Source: Owenia fusiformis (Eukaryota; Annelida; Polychaeta; Sabellida; Oweniidae). From it: 64,000 bases of DNA. Below, one piece after another: positions 22,401 through 34,245 of the stretch. The number at the start of each line of letters is the position of its first letter. Position 1 is the first letter of the stretch. The notes beneath the pieces were generated by a model. That model saw only the letters and a list, made by a program, of their open reading frames with translations, was not told where the DNA came from and ran no database searches. The position numbers and the translations under genes were made by a program. The DNA lies in NCBI GenBank assembly GCA_903813345.2, contig CAIIXF020000001.1, forward strand, positions 13,409,915 to 13,473,914, given 5' to 3'.

Positions 22401-24099
22401 CAGGGGCAAAGCTGAAGAAGATGTTCTTGAACAAACCTCTTTTGGCAGATATCATCTTCATCGTTGAAGGTAATAATTTCATATAATATTCTTGGTACTA
22501 ATCTAAAGTTTTCAATGAATCTTTACCAAGAAGTTTAAGAAACCTGTTTCAAGGGTTCATTTCAAATGCCCAATGGTATGGTTTCTTGTTTTGGTATAGG
22601 CCTAGTGGGTATTTGTGATGCAAATTCAATCTTTATCGCTGTGTGTCTTTTTTTGTTATTCGTGTCATCTTTATGTGTTCCAGGTACCAAAGTGTTTGCT
22701 CATAAAGCAGTAGTGACTACCAGATGTGAAGTTTTAGCTGCAATGTTCAGTGGCCACTTTGTTGAGACCTCAAAGGGATCTTGCACACAGGTATTTTCTA
22801 AAACATTATATTTTAAGCAGTTCACTTATTAAAGAGATGATCACACATACATATATACATGTAAGGGCTTTTTGAGCTGGTTAATTCAATACACATGTAT
22901 CTTCATTTGAACATGCTGTGCTTGAAATGCAGTCAGTAATGTGAATTCAAAAATATAAATTTTGCTAAAGACCATAAAATGTTTGGTGAGGATTATTGGA
23001 GACTTTCATCCAGATATCTTCAGCTCTAAATTCTATTGATTAGAATTTAACATACTGTGATCGGGATATTTGACCCTAATCACATGAAGTTTTTATCAAA
23101 CACTCAGATTAAGCTTTTTGAAGCAAGCAGAGGAAAACTTTTGGATCAACCCTGGTACACATACTTTCAGAAAATAGTTCTTCCAAAAACAATTGATTCT
23201 TAAAACTTTTCCAGGTTGAGATTGGTGGGACCAGCCTAGCAACATTCCTTGCCTTACTGGAGTACCTTTACACTGATCACTCCCCCATAGAGGAGAATGA
23301 CTCCATTGAGATCCTCGTCCTTGCCAACCAGTATTGCCAGACAAGACTAATCAACCTATGTGAACTGTACATCACCAAAGAAATCGATCGCTCAGTCACT
23401 AAGTCAATTGAAAAGTCAGACATTGATGTTATAGGACTCTTGTTGTCTTGCCAGGTAAGGTGCAACTTTTATATTGAAATTAATAATAAATCTGAAAACA
23501 AATTTCAATATTATGATGCTTTATGTAAAAAAAAGGATGGGCCATACAAATTTAACACATTCATTACAACAACATCCAACGGACTTAACTTGTAAGATGC
23601 CAATATTAATGGGAACTTAAAGGGCTTGCATTTGAGATATTAATACATTTTACTCATACTACTTTAAATGTTTTACTAAACTGTAAGATTTTGATTGTGA
23701 TGACATATTTCATTCAATCTGGAATTTATGAATTAACAGTAAAGAAATCTATGAAAAGAGATGCTCAATATGTCTGCCTTAATTGCCAATAATACAGCTC
23801 TCAATCTTTTGAAACATTTTCAACAATACATCAGTTCTTTTTAGTCTATTTATCTTCTTATTCTATTTCAGTTTCACAATGCTGACCAATTAGCCAAATG
23901 GTGCCTACATTTCATATCTACTAACTACAGTGCATTTGTGAATCGTTCAGAATTCCCCCAACTTGCTGACAGTAACCTTGAATATATAGAGGAACATAGG
24001 TGGCCTCCAGTGTCCTACCTCAATGAGGTAGAGGAGTACAATCAATTGATGAAGAAACGAGGCAAAAAATCAACATTTTTCAGCTCTTTGTTCTCCTAG
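19461..24099 (+). CDS. Rho-related BTB-domain GTPase, copy A (RhoBTB/RacA-like)
   Basis: Ten coding exons join in phase: 19461-19643, 20005-20173, 20399-20538, 20925-21039, 21212-21399, 21867-22038, 22239-22469, 22684-22790, 23215-23454 and 23872-24099, giving 590 aa, near the length I recall for Dictyostelium RacA and animal RhoBTB proteins. Residues 1-164 form a Rac-type G domain in exact Rac/Cdc42 numbering: P-loop GDGGVGKS (10-17), switch I Thr35, D57-TAG-Q61, a CKSD in place of (N/T)KxD, and TSAL. A basic, proline-rich linker ([11 protein letters not shown]) follows. BTB1 (about 206-360) has [20 protein letters not shown]2 (about 385-480) has [20 protein letters not shown]; the tail has the HRWPPVSYL motif of RhoBTB C-termini. 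No CAAX box; the end is [10 protein letters not shown]-rich. Family role: adaptor for Cullin-3 ubiquitin ligases and signalling; this is inferred for the gene. An acceptor at 19438 precedes the ATG. Confidence 0.92.
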
Positions 24100-26840
24100 T
24101 GATAAGATAGATGATGATGTATTGTAAGTTATGGATGTGCATTCTCCAGATGCATCAGTTTCTCCACATTACACTTCAATTCAGCTACCTGAAAGCTATG
24201 GCAGTGAACGTCTACATTGAGAAAGAGAATGTAGGATAGTTGCAGATTGACTGAAGACAGACAGACTGAAAGTTGTCATATATTTTGTTTGACCTTTTAC
24301 ATGAAATTGTCAAGCATATAGTTTCAAAAAATATCTGTGAAATCAGAATGCTTTCTTCTGAGCATGTTGTGTTTCTGTGCAATATTTTGCAATGAACAGT
24401 CTTAGACATATGTTCCCATATGTTGAATTAAGTCATGTATTGCATTAAATTACCTTGTGTAATTGGCATAATCTTAGTATTCAATCAGTTTTAAAACTGA
24501 CATTTTGAAAGTCTTTAATATGTGCAGTGTTTACAATCTGTATAGACTTTTTAATAGAACTAAAGCAAAGTACTATTTGCATTAATTATTTAAGATTATG
24601 TATGTGTATATGTATACTTTAAAAAAAACTAGCCATGAATTACATAGATTAATGTGATGGCTATTAATGTACGGTACCGAGAACGCTGTACGACACCATA
24701 CTCTGAATGCACTGTACAGTACTGTGATTTTACATTGCGGATTGGGGGTGTAGTAATTACAGGGTGATCATAAAATGAACCAGATTCATAAATATTTACA
24801 ATAGTTAGAGCACTTTTGTTCTTAATTTATGATCACCCTGTATGTTGACAGAACTGGACATACGTGTATATCTATCAGGGTCTGATAATCAATTGATATC
24901 ATGCTTTGAACCTTTGTCAACATTAGACTGGCATAATGTATATGATTTTGATTTTTCTATGCAAATCATTCATATCATTTTATGCCAAAAGGGAAAAATG
25001 CTGAACTCAGTTATCATAAAACATCCTTGATTAAAAATGGCCCATGGAAATAAATATTTACCATTTTGCTTATACTACAATGTATATGTAAAGACTTATG
25101 AAAGTCTAAAGTTAGAACAGGAAGTTTTACCTGAATGACATTTTGTGCAGTATTAGATAACATATGTTGTATATAATTATTTTACTGTATTGTTGTTTTT
25201 TAATTTTATAGCTGAAATGCTCTTTCAATTGTTACATTTTAATTTTACAAATGTAAGCCTACTAAAATGTATTAGGGATTTAAATTGAACTGAATAAATT
25301 AACTTGGAAAATATATGAACTAGTTTTACTTTAAGACAGTTTTCAGTCTGTTATACATTTCATCTTTAATGAAGATGAATTTCTCATTTCTTAAAAGGAT
25401 AAGTCAAGATATTGACTTATAAAATATTGAAAATTGTAAAGTATGAAAAACCAACTCAGTTACACAATCATATTATTGAATTATCAAAGACAATGCATAC
25501 CTGTATACAAAAGAACTAAAAAGATTTCAAGTGCAAATACTAAATTAATGATTTACACAAGTTTGTTACACATCCTCCAAAGCATTGTTTACTGTTCTTG
25601 GTAGATGATTGAATGGTATTATTTGATAACTTAATTGGCATTTATTTGGGTGAATGTAATTTTTCTGATTTTTCTAATATCAAGTGGCAGCCATCTTGCT
25701 TTGCCCCCTTTTTATATAAATGATGGGATAATAATTTAAAACCCCAAAATTGATTTTCTTTTAAACTCATGATGTCAGTTGTGCTTTTTGCATGATAATG
25801 ACTTTTTGTAAGAATGCTTTTTATATTAAAGGCCCACTATACTTAATTTAGAAGAAAAAAGAAAAAATAATCATTGAAACATGTTACTCACACACTCGCT
25901 CAAATATGAGACAAAGTTTGATTTGCTTTAATATTAAATCAAGAAAAAAATAACTCACAGAGAAAAAAGCATTTGAAGTTCAGGGATCCTTAGACATACA
26001 TGCACATGTTAAACAAAGTGCATGTTTTAAGTTACTGTTGATGTGATACTTCTATAAAAATGAATGTATCATGTAATACAAACAACTTTGCCATCTTTCA
26101 ATGACATTGATAAATATTTGATATATAAAACTTGACAGATCGAAAATATCTTTTGATAATTTATTGTAAGCTTTGATGTGGTCCGTTTGAGGTGTTGTTG
26201 GTGTCAAATGAAAGATAGTTCTTATCAATACATTGGACAATGGACATACTATGACTATTCAAATGTAAGTCTTTATTTTGCCCAAAAACGTTGAAAATAC
26301 GCAAAGTGGGCCTTTAAATGTGAAAAAGATTTACTGTAAATGGGATAACCATTGGTCCACAGCAGGATGAAACTAACTAGAGTTAGCCTTACCCAAAATG
26401 ATGGACAAACTTTGAAAGTATCAATAAACCAGCTCTTTTCGGCAAAACAATCTGGAGTCCAAATATTTTGCCATGAAAACTTATAATCCCATTGTGTTTT
26501 CTCATAATTGTTCACTTTTGCGAGTTTACTTCTGTTTTCAAGAGTTAGCATGATTTTATAAGAATGAAATAATCTTAATCCACAGTCTGATTCAATTATG
26601 AATCACACTGTTGTGTCATGTGTTTTTTTTGTCTTTATAGCTTGTTCCTTCAGACACATACCTGCCAACCTATCATGTAATGGGAGATTTGATTTAGAAA
26701 ATGAATCAATATTTCTTCAACCAGAAAATATGAGACTTTTTCTTTTATGAAAATGGAAGATTTGGAAAGTTGCATACATTTTGTATATCCCAAGATTTGA
26801 AAATAACAAAATTGTTAATCACTTCTTGTTTTCTTTTTCT
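24100..26840. other. 3' UTR of Rho-BTB A and intergenic sequence
   Basis: Possible polyadenylation signals AATAAA are at 25049-25054 and 25293-25298. The 81-bp TA-flanked element at 24760-24840 lies here. Otherwise the stretch is AT-rich with no gene seen; the short open frames on both strands lack domains and splice context. Confidence 0.55.
24760..24840. mobile_element. 81-bp miniature TA-flanked inverted-repeat element
   Basis: Ends CAGGGTGATCATAAA and TTTATGATCACCCTG are reverse complements, flanked on both sides by TA. This is a very short Tc1/mariner-style MITE, within or just after the 3' UTR of Rho-BTB copy A. Confidence 0.75.
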
Positions 26841-26844
26841 TTCA

Positions 26845-27402
26845 GTTGTGTAACAGGAAACATCTCATTGACACAGAGAAAATTCTAATATGACACCGAG
26901 ATCAAGGTATTCATTTTAATTCTCTTTTCTGTAATTGCTGTGTAAATCTGTGAGCTTCTGATTTTTAATGCTTATATTGAGGAAATAATATTTCATACCT
27001 TATGAATGTTGTTATCTGATGCTAAAGACAATAAACATAATTTCAGTTGTCTGTTGAATTTAAAGCGAGTATGATACACTGTATGAAATAGTTATCCATC
27101 TATAGGTTTGAAAACAGTTGGGAAGATTTTGAAAGTTAAAATTTTAACACAATTTGTACCCAAGATGACAAAATTGTTAATCAGATGATTGTTTTTAGGA
27201 CTTGGCAGGTCTGCTAATGTCTATTTATAATTTAAAATATATGGCTGCTATTTTTAGAAAGTGAGTATAAATCTAAAATGTGGAGCTCACATTCTTGAGT
27301 CATTCTCTTTTTCAGGTTGTAATATAACAGCTAGGCAACATCTCATTGGCACAGAGAAACATATAAATATGGAACTATGAGAATGTATGAGATATCAAGG
27401 TA
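26845..27402 (+). repeat. Tandemly duplicated leader exon of Rho-BTB copy B
   Basis: Two similar exon-like segments, 26846-26907 and 27316-27402, each begin after a pyrimidine-rich TTTCAG and contain ACATCTCATTG-CACAGAGAAA. The first ends ATCAAG|GTATTC and the second ATCAAG|GTAAGT. The flanking intron text is also shared (TTTTCTGTAATTG, GATTTTTAATGCTTAT). The offset between copies is 478 bp. They look like alternative or successive non-coding 5' UTR exons made by local tandem duplication. Confidence 0.65.
27216..27280 (+). promoter_or_regulatory. Diverged copy of the divergent-promoter core, upstream of Rho-BTB B
   Basis: AATGTCTATTTATAA, GGCTGCTATTTTTAGAAAG and GAGTATAAATCTA match 17813-17880 in the same order and spacing, with the loss of the ATTGG box. 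This indicates that the tandem duplication that made the two Rho-BTB genes included part of the promoter. Whether this copy still starts transcription is not known. Confidence 0.55.
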
Positions 27403-27728
27403 AGTTAAAATTCAATTTTATTTCACTTTTCTGTAATTGATGTGTATATCTGAGATTCAGATTTTTAATGCTTATTTATAATATTTTGAATTAATTGTTT
27501 ATTGATAAAACAGAGTTAAATATTTCCATAATAAAAATCAAATGAGTGATCGTGCAATGTTAGGAATATGATACAAAATTGTAGCTTGGACAACACAGTA
27601 AAACAATCTACAGAGTTTACCCAACACAGATCTACTCCAAATATATGTTTTACAAATACATCATTGTTATTTGTAGGAAAATGTTTCCATCAGTTGATCT
27701 AAAGCAGCTTATTTCCTAAAAATTTAAA

Positions 27729-30700
27729 ATGGAAACAGTGAAGCTTGTGCTTCTCGGGGACAAAAGAGCAGGGAAAACCTGCTTACTAATAACTTACACC
27801 ACAGAGTCCTACCCAAAGGAATATATTCCCACAATGTTTGATAACTACGAACATGTCATGCTGATTGATGAAAAGTCTTTTCATATTCAGCTCTTTGATT
27901 CACTTGTTGGACCGGTAATGAATATTTGGTTTGCTTCTTTGTTTGTTTGTTTGTTTGTTTGTTTACCAATCACCACTGGTCAATAAAATAAAATAAATAA
28001 ATGTAGAGGGCATAATTGATGTGATATTTCAGAATTTAGAAAATAAACACTGCCTGTTTCATCAAATAACAATGTAGATAACAACCACGTCCACAAAATA
28101 TAGAATATTTATTTATTTCAGCCCAATTTTCCTGAAGATGCAGATAGATTGAGACCGCTTTCATACCCCAAGACTGATGTATTTTTCCTATGCTTTGATA
28201 TTGGATCACCTGACTCATTTGAAAACATACATGAGAAGTGGGTTCCTGAGATCAAACATCATTGTCCTCATACACCCTTCATGCTTGTTGGCTGCAAATC
28301 AGGTGAGAAAAAATTGCAATATATTTTTACAATGTTCTTAGTGTCATTACTGTAGATACGTACTCTTAGTTAGGCTACCATTTTAATTTGACGGATTGGC
28401 AGATTGAAAAAATCCGCCAAATAAAAATCCGCCAATTTTCGAATGTATTTTGGAAAGTCTCCTAGGAATTTTCGTGCATGCAGTGCGCTTCTGGAATTAA
28501 AATTTGGGGCCTGAACAAAGCTTTATTAATCTAAACAATGGGAATTGAGATTGCTTTCCTTAAAACTAATATTACATAACATTTCACTGGTGTAAGCATT
28601 ATTACTTGGATCTCAGTGCAATACAACTAGCCTACTGAAATTAGTACGCATGACCCGAAGAAAAGGTTATTGCCAGAACAAAGATAAAGCTCAGTCCTGG
28701 ATTTGCCAAATTAAACTTTAGTCCTGAATCCGTAAAATTAAATAGCTGCAAAAATTAAGCGAATATATATATATTATATAGTCATAGATAATCTCAAGAA
28801 ACTGAACACCTAACATAGTCGTCTTTTGGACTGCAGTTTCAGTGCATCCAGTTTAATGCACATGCCATAATTTCAGAGTATATCAGTCATTAAATCATGC
28901 ACCCTTTTAATTGAATTTTAATTTTATCCTTTCTTAGACTGTTTGCTCTAACATGTATATATTATTGTAGATCTTCGTACCTGCCCCAGCCATGAAGGCA
29001 ACCCCATAGTGTCCATTCAAGAGGTTGAGGATCTTGCACAGCAACTGGGTTGCAGATATCAAGAAGTCAGTGCTCTAACACAAGATGGGGTTCAAGATTG
29101 CTTCATTGAAGCTGTAAGTTAGAATCAGTAAAATACATGGATTTACTCAACTGCTCAATGTAGGTGTAATATGTATTTAAGAGTGCGGTTTTAAATACTT
29201 TTCTGATGTTTGACATAATGAAATATGATCACAAAAATTATATTATGACATTGTCTGTTGGAGTATTTTGCATATGACAGGGTTGATCATTAAATCATCA
29301 GGGTTTTAAATCTTTTTTATGACCCCAGGACCCAGATTGATGATTTCATCTGTTCTGTTTTTATCTAACAGAAATGATAATTTTGTACTTCAAAACACAT
29401 GTTTTTTGTTTCTTCTTGAATCCCACTCAGTAACTTTTTCATTGACTAAAAGAAATCCACAATTTATAATAAACATGGGCTTAAAAAGCAAAATATGATT
29501 GATAAGTAGAATAAAGACTTTTGAAATAAGAATTGTGCACATACATATTACATATACACTTGTATTGTAGGGGAGATTGGCTGTTATTCATAAGGGACAC
29601 ACCAGACTGAAGAAGAAGGGCCTTCCAATCCCACCTGTCATGCCTCCTGCAGGTAAGAATGAGACAACTGCAACATTATGTCTCATTTATAGCTATTGAG
29701 CTATAGATATTTATTTCCGTGGTATCCTAGAGTGTAGATAAAGAGTAATACTTGCATTTATTGTGAATATAAATAATTTATGGACATTTTCACAAAATTG
29801 TTAATTGATAACATTGATTGATAATATAAACTAATTTATTGTTTGAGCTTAAATTTTTACTTTTTTCAATTCAATTTTGGATCTGTAACAGTATTTTATA
29901 GATACATATCACATAATATTATATATGTATACATTACATGGAATTGTACTTCTCAAGAAAAAGTACCTTGCCCAGAGATAGAAACATCTACATTTGCTGA
30001 ACAGTGGCTCAAGCTACTAAAGAATCCCTCATATGCAGATGTAACATTCAAAGTTGGCCACCATGAGCTGCTTGCTCATAAAATCATCCTTTGTGCTGCC
30101 TCGGAAACCTTCAGGAAACTAATCAATATAACGCCAGACTTTGAAGTAAGTTTAATCAAATGCTACAAATGAATTGTAATGACAAAACATCAACTTTGTG
30201 CAAACATATCAAATTAGTTCACTATAGAGGTTGTTACACGACTGCTGCTATGTGATGAGCTTTATGTATAGTCCAGTTTGCTAGGATGTTGTTGTGCATA
30301 TTTTTCAGATAAACCAATTAGAGCCTGTAAAATATGATAATACTTCAGGGAAAATTGCAGCTAAGTTGGTGCCAGGTTTGGAGAATGCGTGTCACGATTC
30401 TAATGATAACACTATTATTACTCTTAGAGAAGATATCACCTATGAGGCATTTGTACATGTTCTAGAGTTTATCTATACAGGTAGGTATAATGATAATTGG
30501 ATTCAAATTCGTAAATAGTTATTGTTAAGTTTGTTCTGGCAATGCATTTTATGCAGAAAAATCAGTTGGCTTGATATAATTTTATTTTATTTCTGTAAAG
30601 CATTTAATGATTAAATATATTAACTTAGAGAAGATATCACCTACCAGTATTTCTTCTTAAAGGAGTCCCTTTATTGAAAGATGAGACCCCCGCAGATGAC

Positions 30701-33239
30701 CTTCATGACCTGAAGCATGCCGCAATCACATTCAACCTACCCCAGCTTGTGACCATATGCGAGAACATTGAGCAGAACATGGAGTTCCTCAATCCAAGTA
30801 TAGGGACATACCTAAATCATGAAACAGAGGCAAAGCTGAAGAAGATGTTCTTGAACAAACCTTTATTGGCAGATATTGTCTTCCTTATTGAAGGTAGCCA
30901 TCATCCCATAAAATAAGTTTTTACTCTCAAACTATGCAACCAGGAAGTAATATTTGTATTGTATTGTATTGTATTTGTATATAGGATTGTTTTATTATCC
31001 CATCGAACTAAGTTCGGAGGGATATAGGGAACGCCTCCGTCCGTCCGTTAGTGACGATTTTACAGTAATTTAGGTGCAATATGTAAAACTGTAATAGCAA
31101 TATGTTTTAAATGTAAAAAAAATTATAAAGGACATAAATAATGCTACAAATGTAGATATTAAAAAGCACATGGCAGCCATCTTGAAAAATGGCGGCCTTT
31201 ACTCGTCATTTTACGATTTTTGCTGTAACTCTAAAAATAGTGGAGCGATTTTGTTCATATTTGATGCGTGAATACTATAAGCATTGCACACTGTCTAAAG
31301 ACACTTTTGGTAGAAGGCGGCCATTTTGAAAAATGGCCGCCATTTTAACATATTTTGCTATAACTCGAAAAGTAGTGGAGCGATTTTGTTCATATTTGGT
31401 ATGTGAATACTATAAGCATGGCACACTGTCCTATGACACTTTTGGTAGAAGGCGGCCATTTTGAAAACAATTTTGAAAAATGGCCGCCATTTTAATGTAT
31501 TTTACTATAACTCGAAAAGTAGTGGAGCGATTTTGTTCATATTTGGTATGTGAATACTATAAGCATGGCACACTGTCCTATGACACTTTTGGTAGAAGGC
31601 GGCCATTTTGAAAACAATTTTGAAAAATGGCCGCCATTTTAACGTATTTTACTAATACTCGAAAAGTAGTGGAGCGATTTTGTTCATATTTGGTATGTGA
31701 ATACTATAAGTGGAACAACGTCTATTTCTAATGACGTTTTTGGTAGAAGGTGGCCATTTTGAAAAATGGCCACCATTTAACATATTTTACTATAACTCGA
31801 AAAGTAGTGGAGCGATTTTGTTCGTATTTGATATGTGAATACTTTAAGCATGGCACATTGTCTAATAAAACTTTGGGGAGTAGTCGGCCATTTTGAAAGT
31901 ATTTACAAGTACGTGTGCGATTTTTCAAAAGATTTTAGAGGTGGCTACTTAAAAGCATATTATTTCTTCTGATGACAACTTGGCTAGTGAGCAACCATTT
32001 TGAAAATGGTGGCCTTTCTGGTGTTTTGTTTTAATATTTGCGCTTCGTTTGTAAAAATGCCAGCCATTTCTGTTCGATGGGATTCGCTACGCTTTGGCGT
32101 TGCCATTGTTCTTTTTACAATTGGCATGATTTTATGGCACCACCACAATATTGTTATAGTTTCCAACTTTTTTGCACTTCATATAAATATAAATAATTTA
32201 TACATGAATGTAATTTGAGATTTTTGTTCATTATCTCAGTGTATGTCTATGTATATTCCAGGTACCAAGGTGTTTGCTCATAAAACAGTGGTAACGACCA
32301 GATGTGAAGTTTTTGCTGCAATGTTTAGTGGTCATTATACTGAGACCTCACAGGGATCTTGCACAGAGGTATTTTGCTATTCCACAATGCTATCCCAAGC
32401 TTATTGTTATCTCACATACACAAAGTACAAAAATAAGTTGTGGTATGGTACCAAAATCACATGCTATACTGTAATAGGAGGATTAAACCAAAAACAAATA
32501 TTTTTTAATTTTTCAGGTTGAGATTAGTGGGACAAGTCTAGCAACATTTCTTGCCTTACTGGAGTACCTTTACACTGATCACTCCCCCATCGAGGAGAAT
32601 GACTCCATTGAAATCCTCGTCCTTGCCAACCAGTATTGTCAGACAAGACTAATCAACCTATGTGAACTGTACATCACTAAAGAAGTTGAGCATTCAATGG
32701 CTAAGTCGATTGAAAGTTCAGACATTGATGTTATAGATCTACTAATATCTTGCCAGGTGGGTTAAAAAGAGAAATATAGTAAAACCATGTACAAGTATGA
32801 TACACTGTATTCATCTATTGTGGATGAAAATTGAAAACTGAATTTTCAGTGTAGTGTTCAAACATTATTTTTGAGTACTAAATATATTGAAGAATATAGT
32901 CTTATTTTTCATCATTGAAGTTTCTTAACATACTTGTCAATCTCCCTCAGACATCTGATGTAATGAAACAACATACCTTGTAACCTTTTCCAGGATCATA
33001 ATGCTCACCAGCTCGCCAAATGGTGCCTACATTTCATAGCTACTAACTACAGTTCATTTATGAACCATCCAAAATTCCCTCTACTTGTCGGCAGTAACCT
33101 TGAATATATAGAGGAACATAGGTGGCCTCCAGTATCATACCTTGATAAGGTTGAGGAATACAATCAATTGATATCAATAAAGAAACGAAGCAGAATATCT
33201 AAATTCTTCAGCTGTGTGTTCTCTAAAGTAGGAAAATAG
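27729..33239 (+). CDS. Rho-related BTB-domain protein, copy B, with a degenerate GTPase site
   Basis: Ten coding exons with the same phases as copy A: 27729-27914, 28122-28302, 28971-29113, 29571-29652, 29958-30145, 30309-30480, 30663-30893, 32262-32368, 32517-32756 and 32994-33239, giving 591 aa. The BTB1, BTB2 and HRWPPVSYL regions are intact and close to copy A. The G domain is altered: the P-loop reads GDKRAGKT (Gly12 to Lys, Gly13 to Arg), and the switch II start DTAGQ is replaced by DSLVGP plus a short insertion (PNFPED), removing catalytic Gln61. Lys16, Thr17 and Thr35 remain. The linker is shorter than in A (82 against 115 nt in exon 4). The C-terminus is extended (FSKVGK). GTP hydrolysis is expected to be lost; nucleotide binding is uncertain. 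The leader exon starting about 27679 contains a short upstream ORF (ATG at about 27682, 12 codons). Confidence 0.9.
30950..31985. repeat. Repeat cluster in intron 7 of Rho-BTB B
   Basis: A (GTATT)n run near 30955-30980 is followed by TTATCCCATCGAACTAAGTTC and a (CCGT)n tract, then five tandem units of about 137-146 bp (AGTGGAGCGATTTTG at about 31239, 31376, 31520, 31666 and 31804). Each unit contains an inverted GGCGGCCATTTT/AAAATGGCCGCC hairpin. The repeats explain why this intron is 1.37 kb while the copy A equivalent is 0.2 kb, so they arrived after the gene duplication. Confidence 0.9.
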
Positions 33240-34168
33240 ATGACAGAGTAACTTAAACATAGGAAATATAGTAATGTAGGAAATAAAGAGTAACTTACAG
33301 TATATACTGTATAGAAACTTCTCCAGATGCATATATAAGATGAACATCTTTATTAGGAGAATGTTGATAAGCTATAAAACACAAATTGACAGTCATCGTA
33401 TATTAGGACTGTACTACTCATTACTTTGGACCAATCAAAAGTAAGATGCTGATATTTTCTGAATTCAGATTACTTTCACAATGTCTTGTGGACATTTGAA
33501 GGAAAACAATGAAAATGTGAAATGACACTATTTACCCACTACTAAGTGAACTTGTAACTGTTTAAAAATATTTTTGACAAACATTTTTATTTTAGATAGA
33601 TGTCACTGGAAAATTGTTGCAATATTTTGGTAAATATCATTGTAGACTGCGCACATAGTCACGATAGTTCACATGTGCAATATAACTATTATGATCTGAT
33701 TATTTATTCAGTTTCGAAACAGAGGTTGAAACATTTTAATGTGCAATATTTTATATTTTTGCTATATTTGGAGTAGAAAATGACAGGTTGAACCAATAAC
33801 TGACATTGGTTGATGTTTCCTTTCACAAGTTAAAGCCTTCGTTTATACACTCTAGAAACTAAGAATTCAAATAAAATTTGTAAAATATGTAAATAATTTA
33901 TTCTGAGCTTGTGTTAGATAACTACAATGTCAGACAAATACCAGCAAAGTAATTTGTATATATGGACATCCAGCTAACCTATCTGTATTAATAGTCTATA
34001 AAACACGATCCTTCTATAAAAGTAAATTAATTCCTTCCTTGGCATTTCTGTTGATTGCAGTTCTGTTACAGTTTAATGCAGATTTATTAGCCCACAGACA
34101 ATTTTTATTTCCACCCAGTACAAGCTAGACTGAACCATGAACTTGAGGTACTGTAAATACATACATAC

Positions 34169-34245
34169 GGGGTTTATCCTAAGGGAATGTATGTCTCAAT
34201 CTCAGATTTCTTCCTACGTAGGTACATTCCCTGAGGGATAAAACC
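34169..34245. repeat. 77-bp imperfect hairpin
   Basis: GGGGTTTATCCTAAGGGAATG pairs with CATTCCCTGAGGGATAAAACC across a 30-base loop. Isolated; about 0.9 kb beyond the Rho-BTB B stop codon. Confidence 0.6.
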
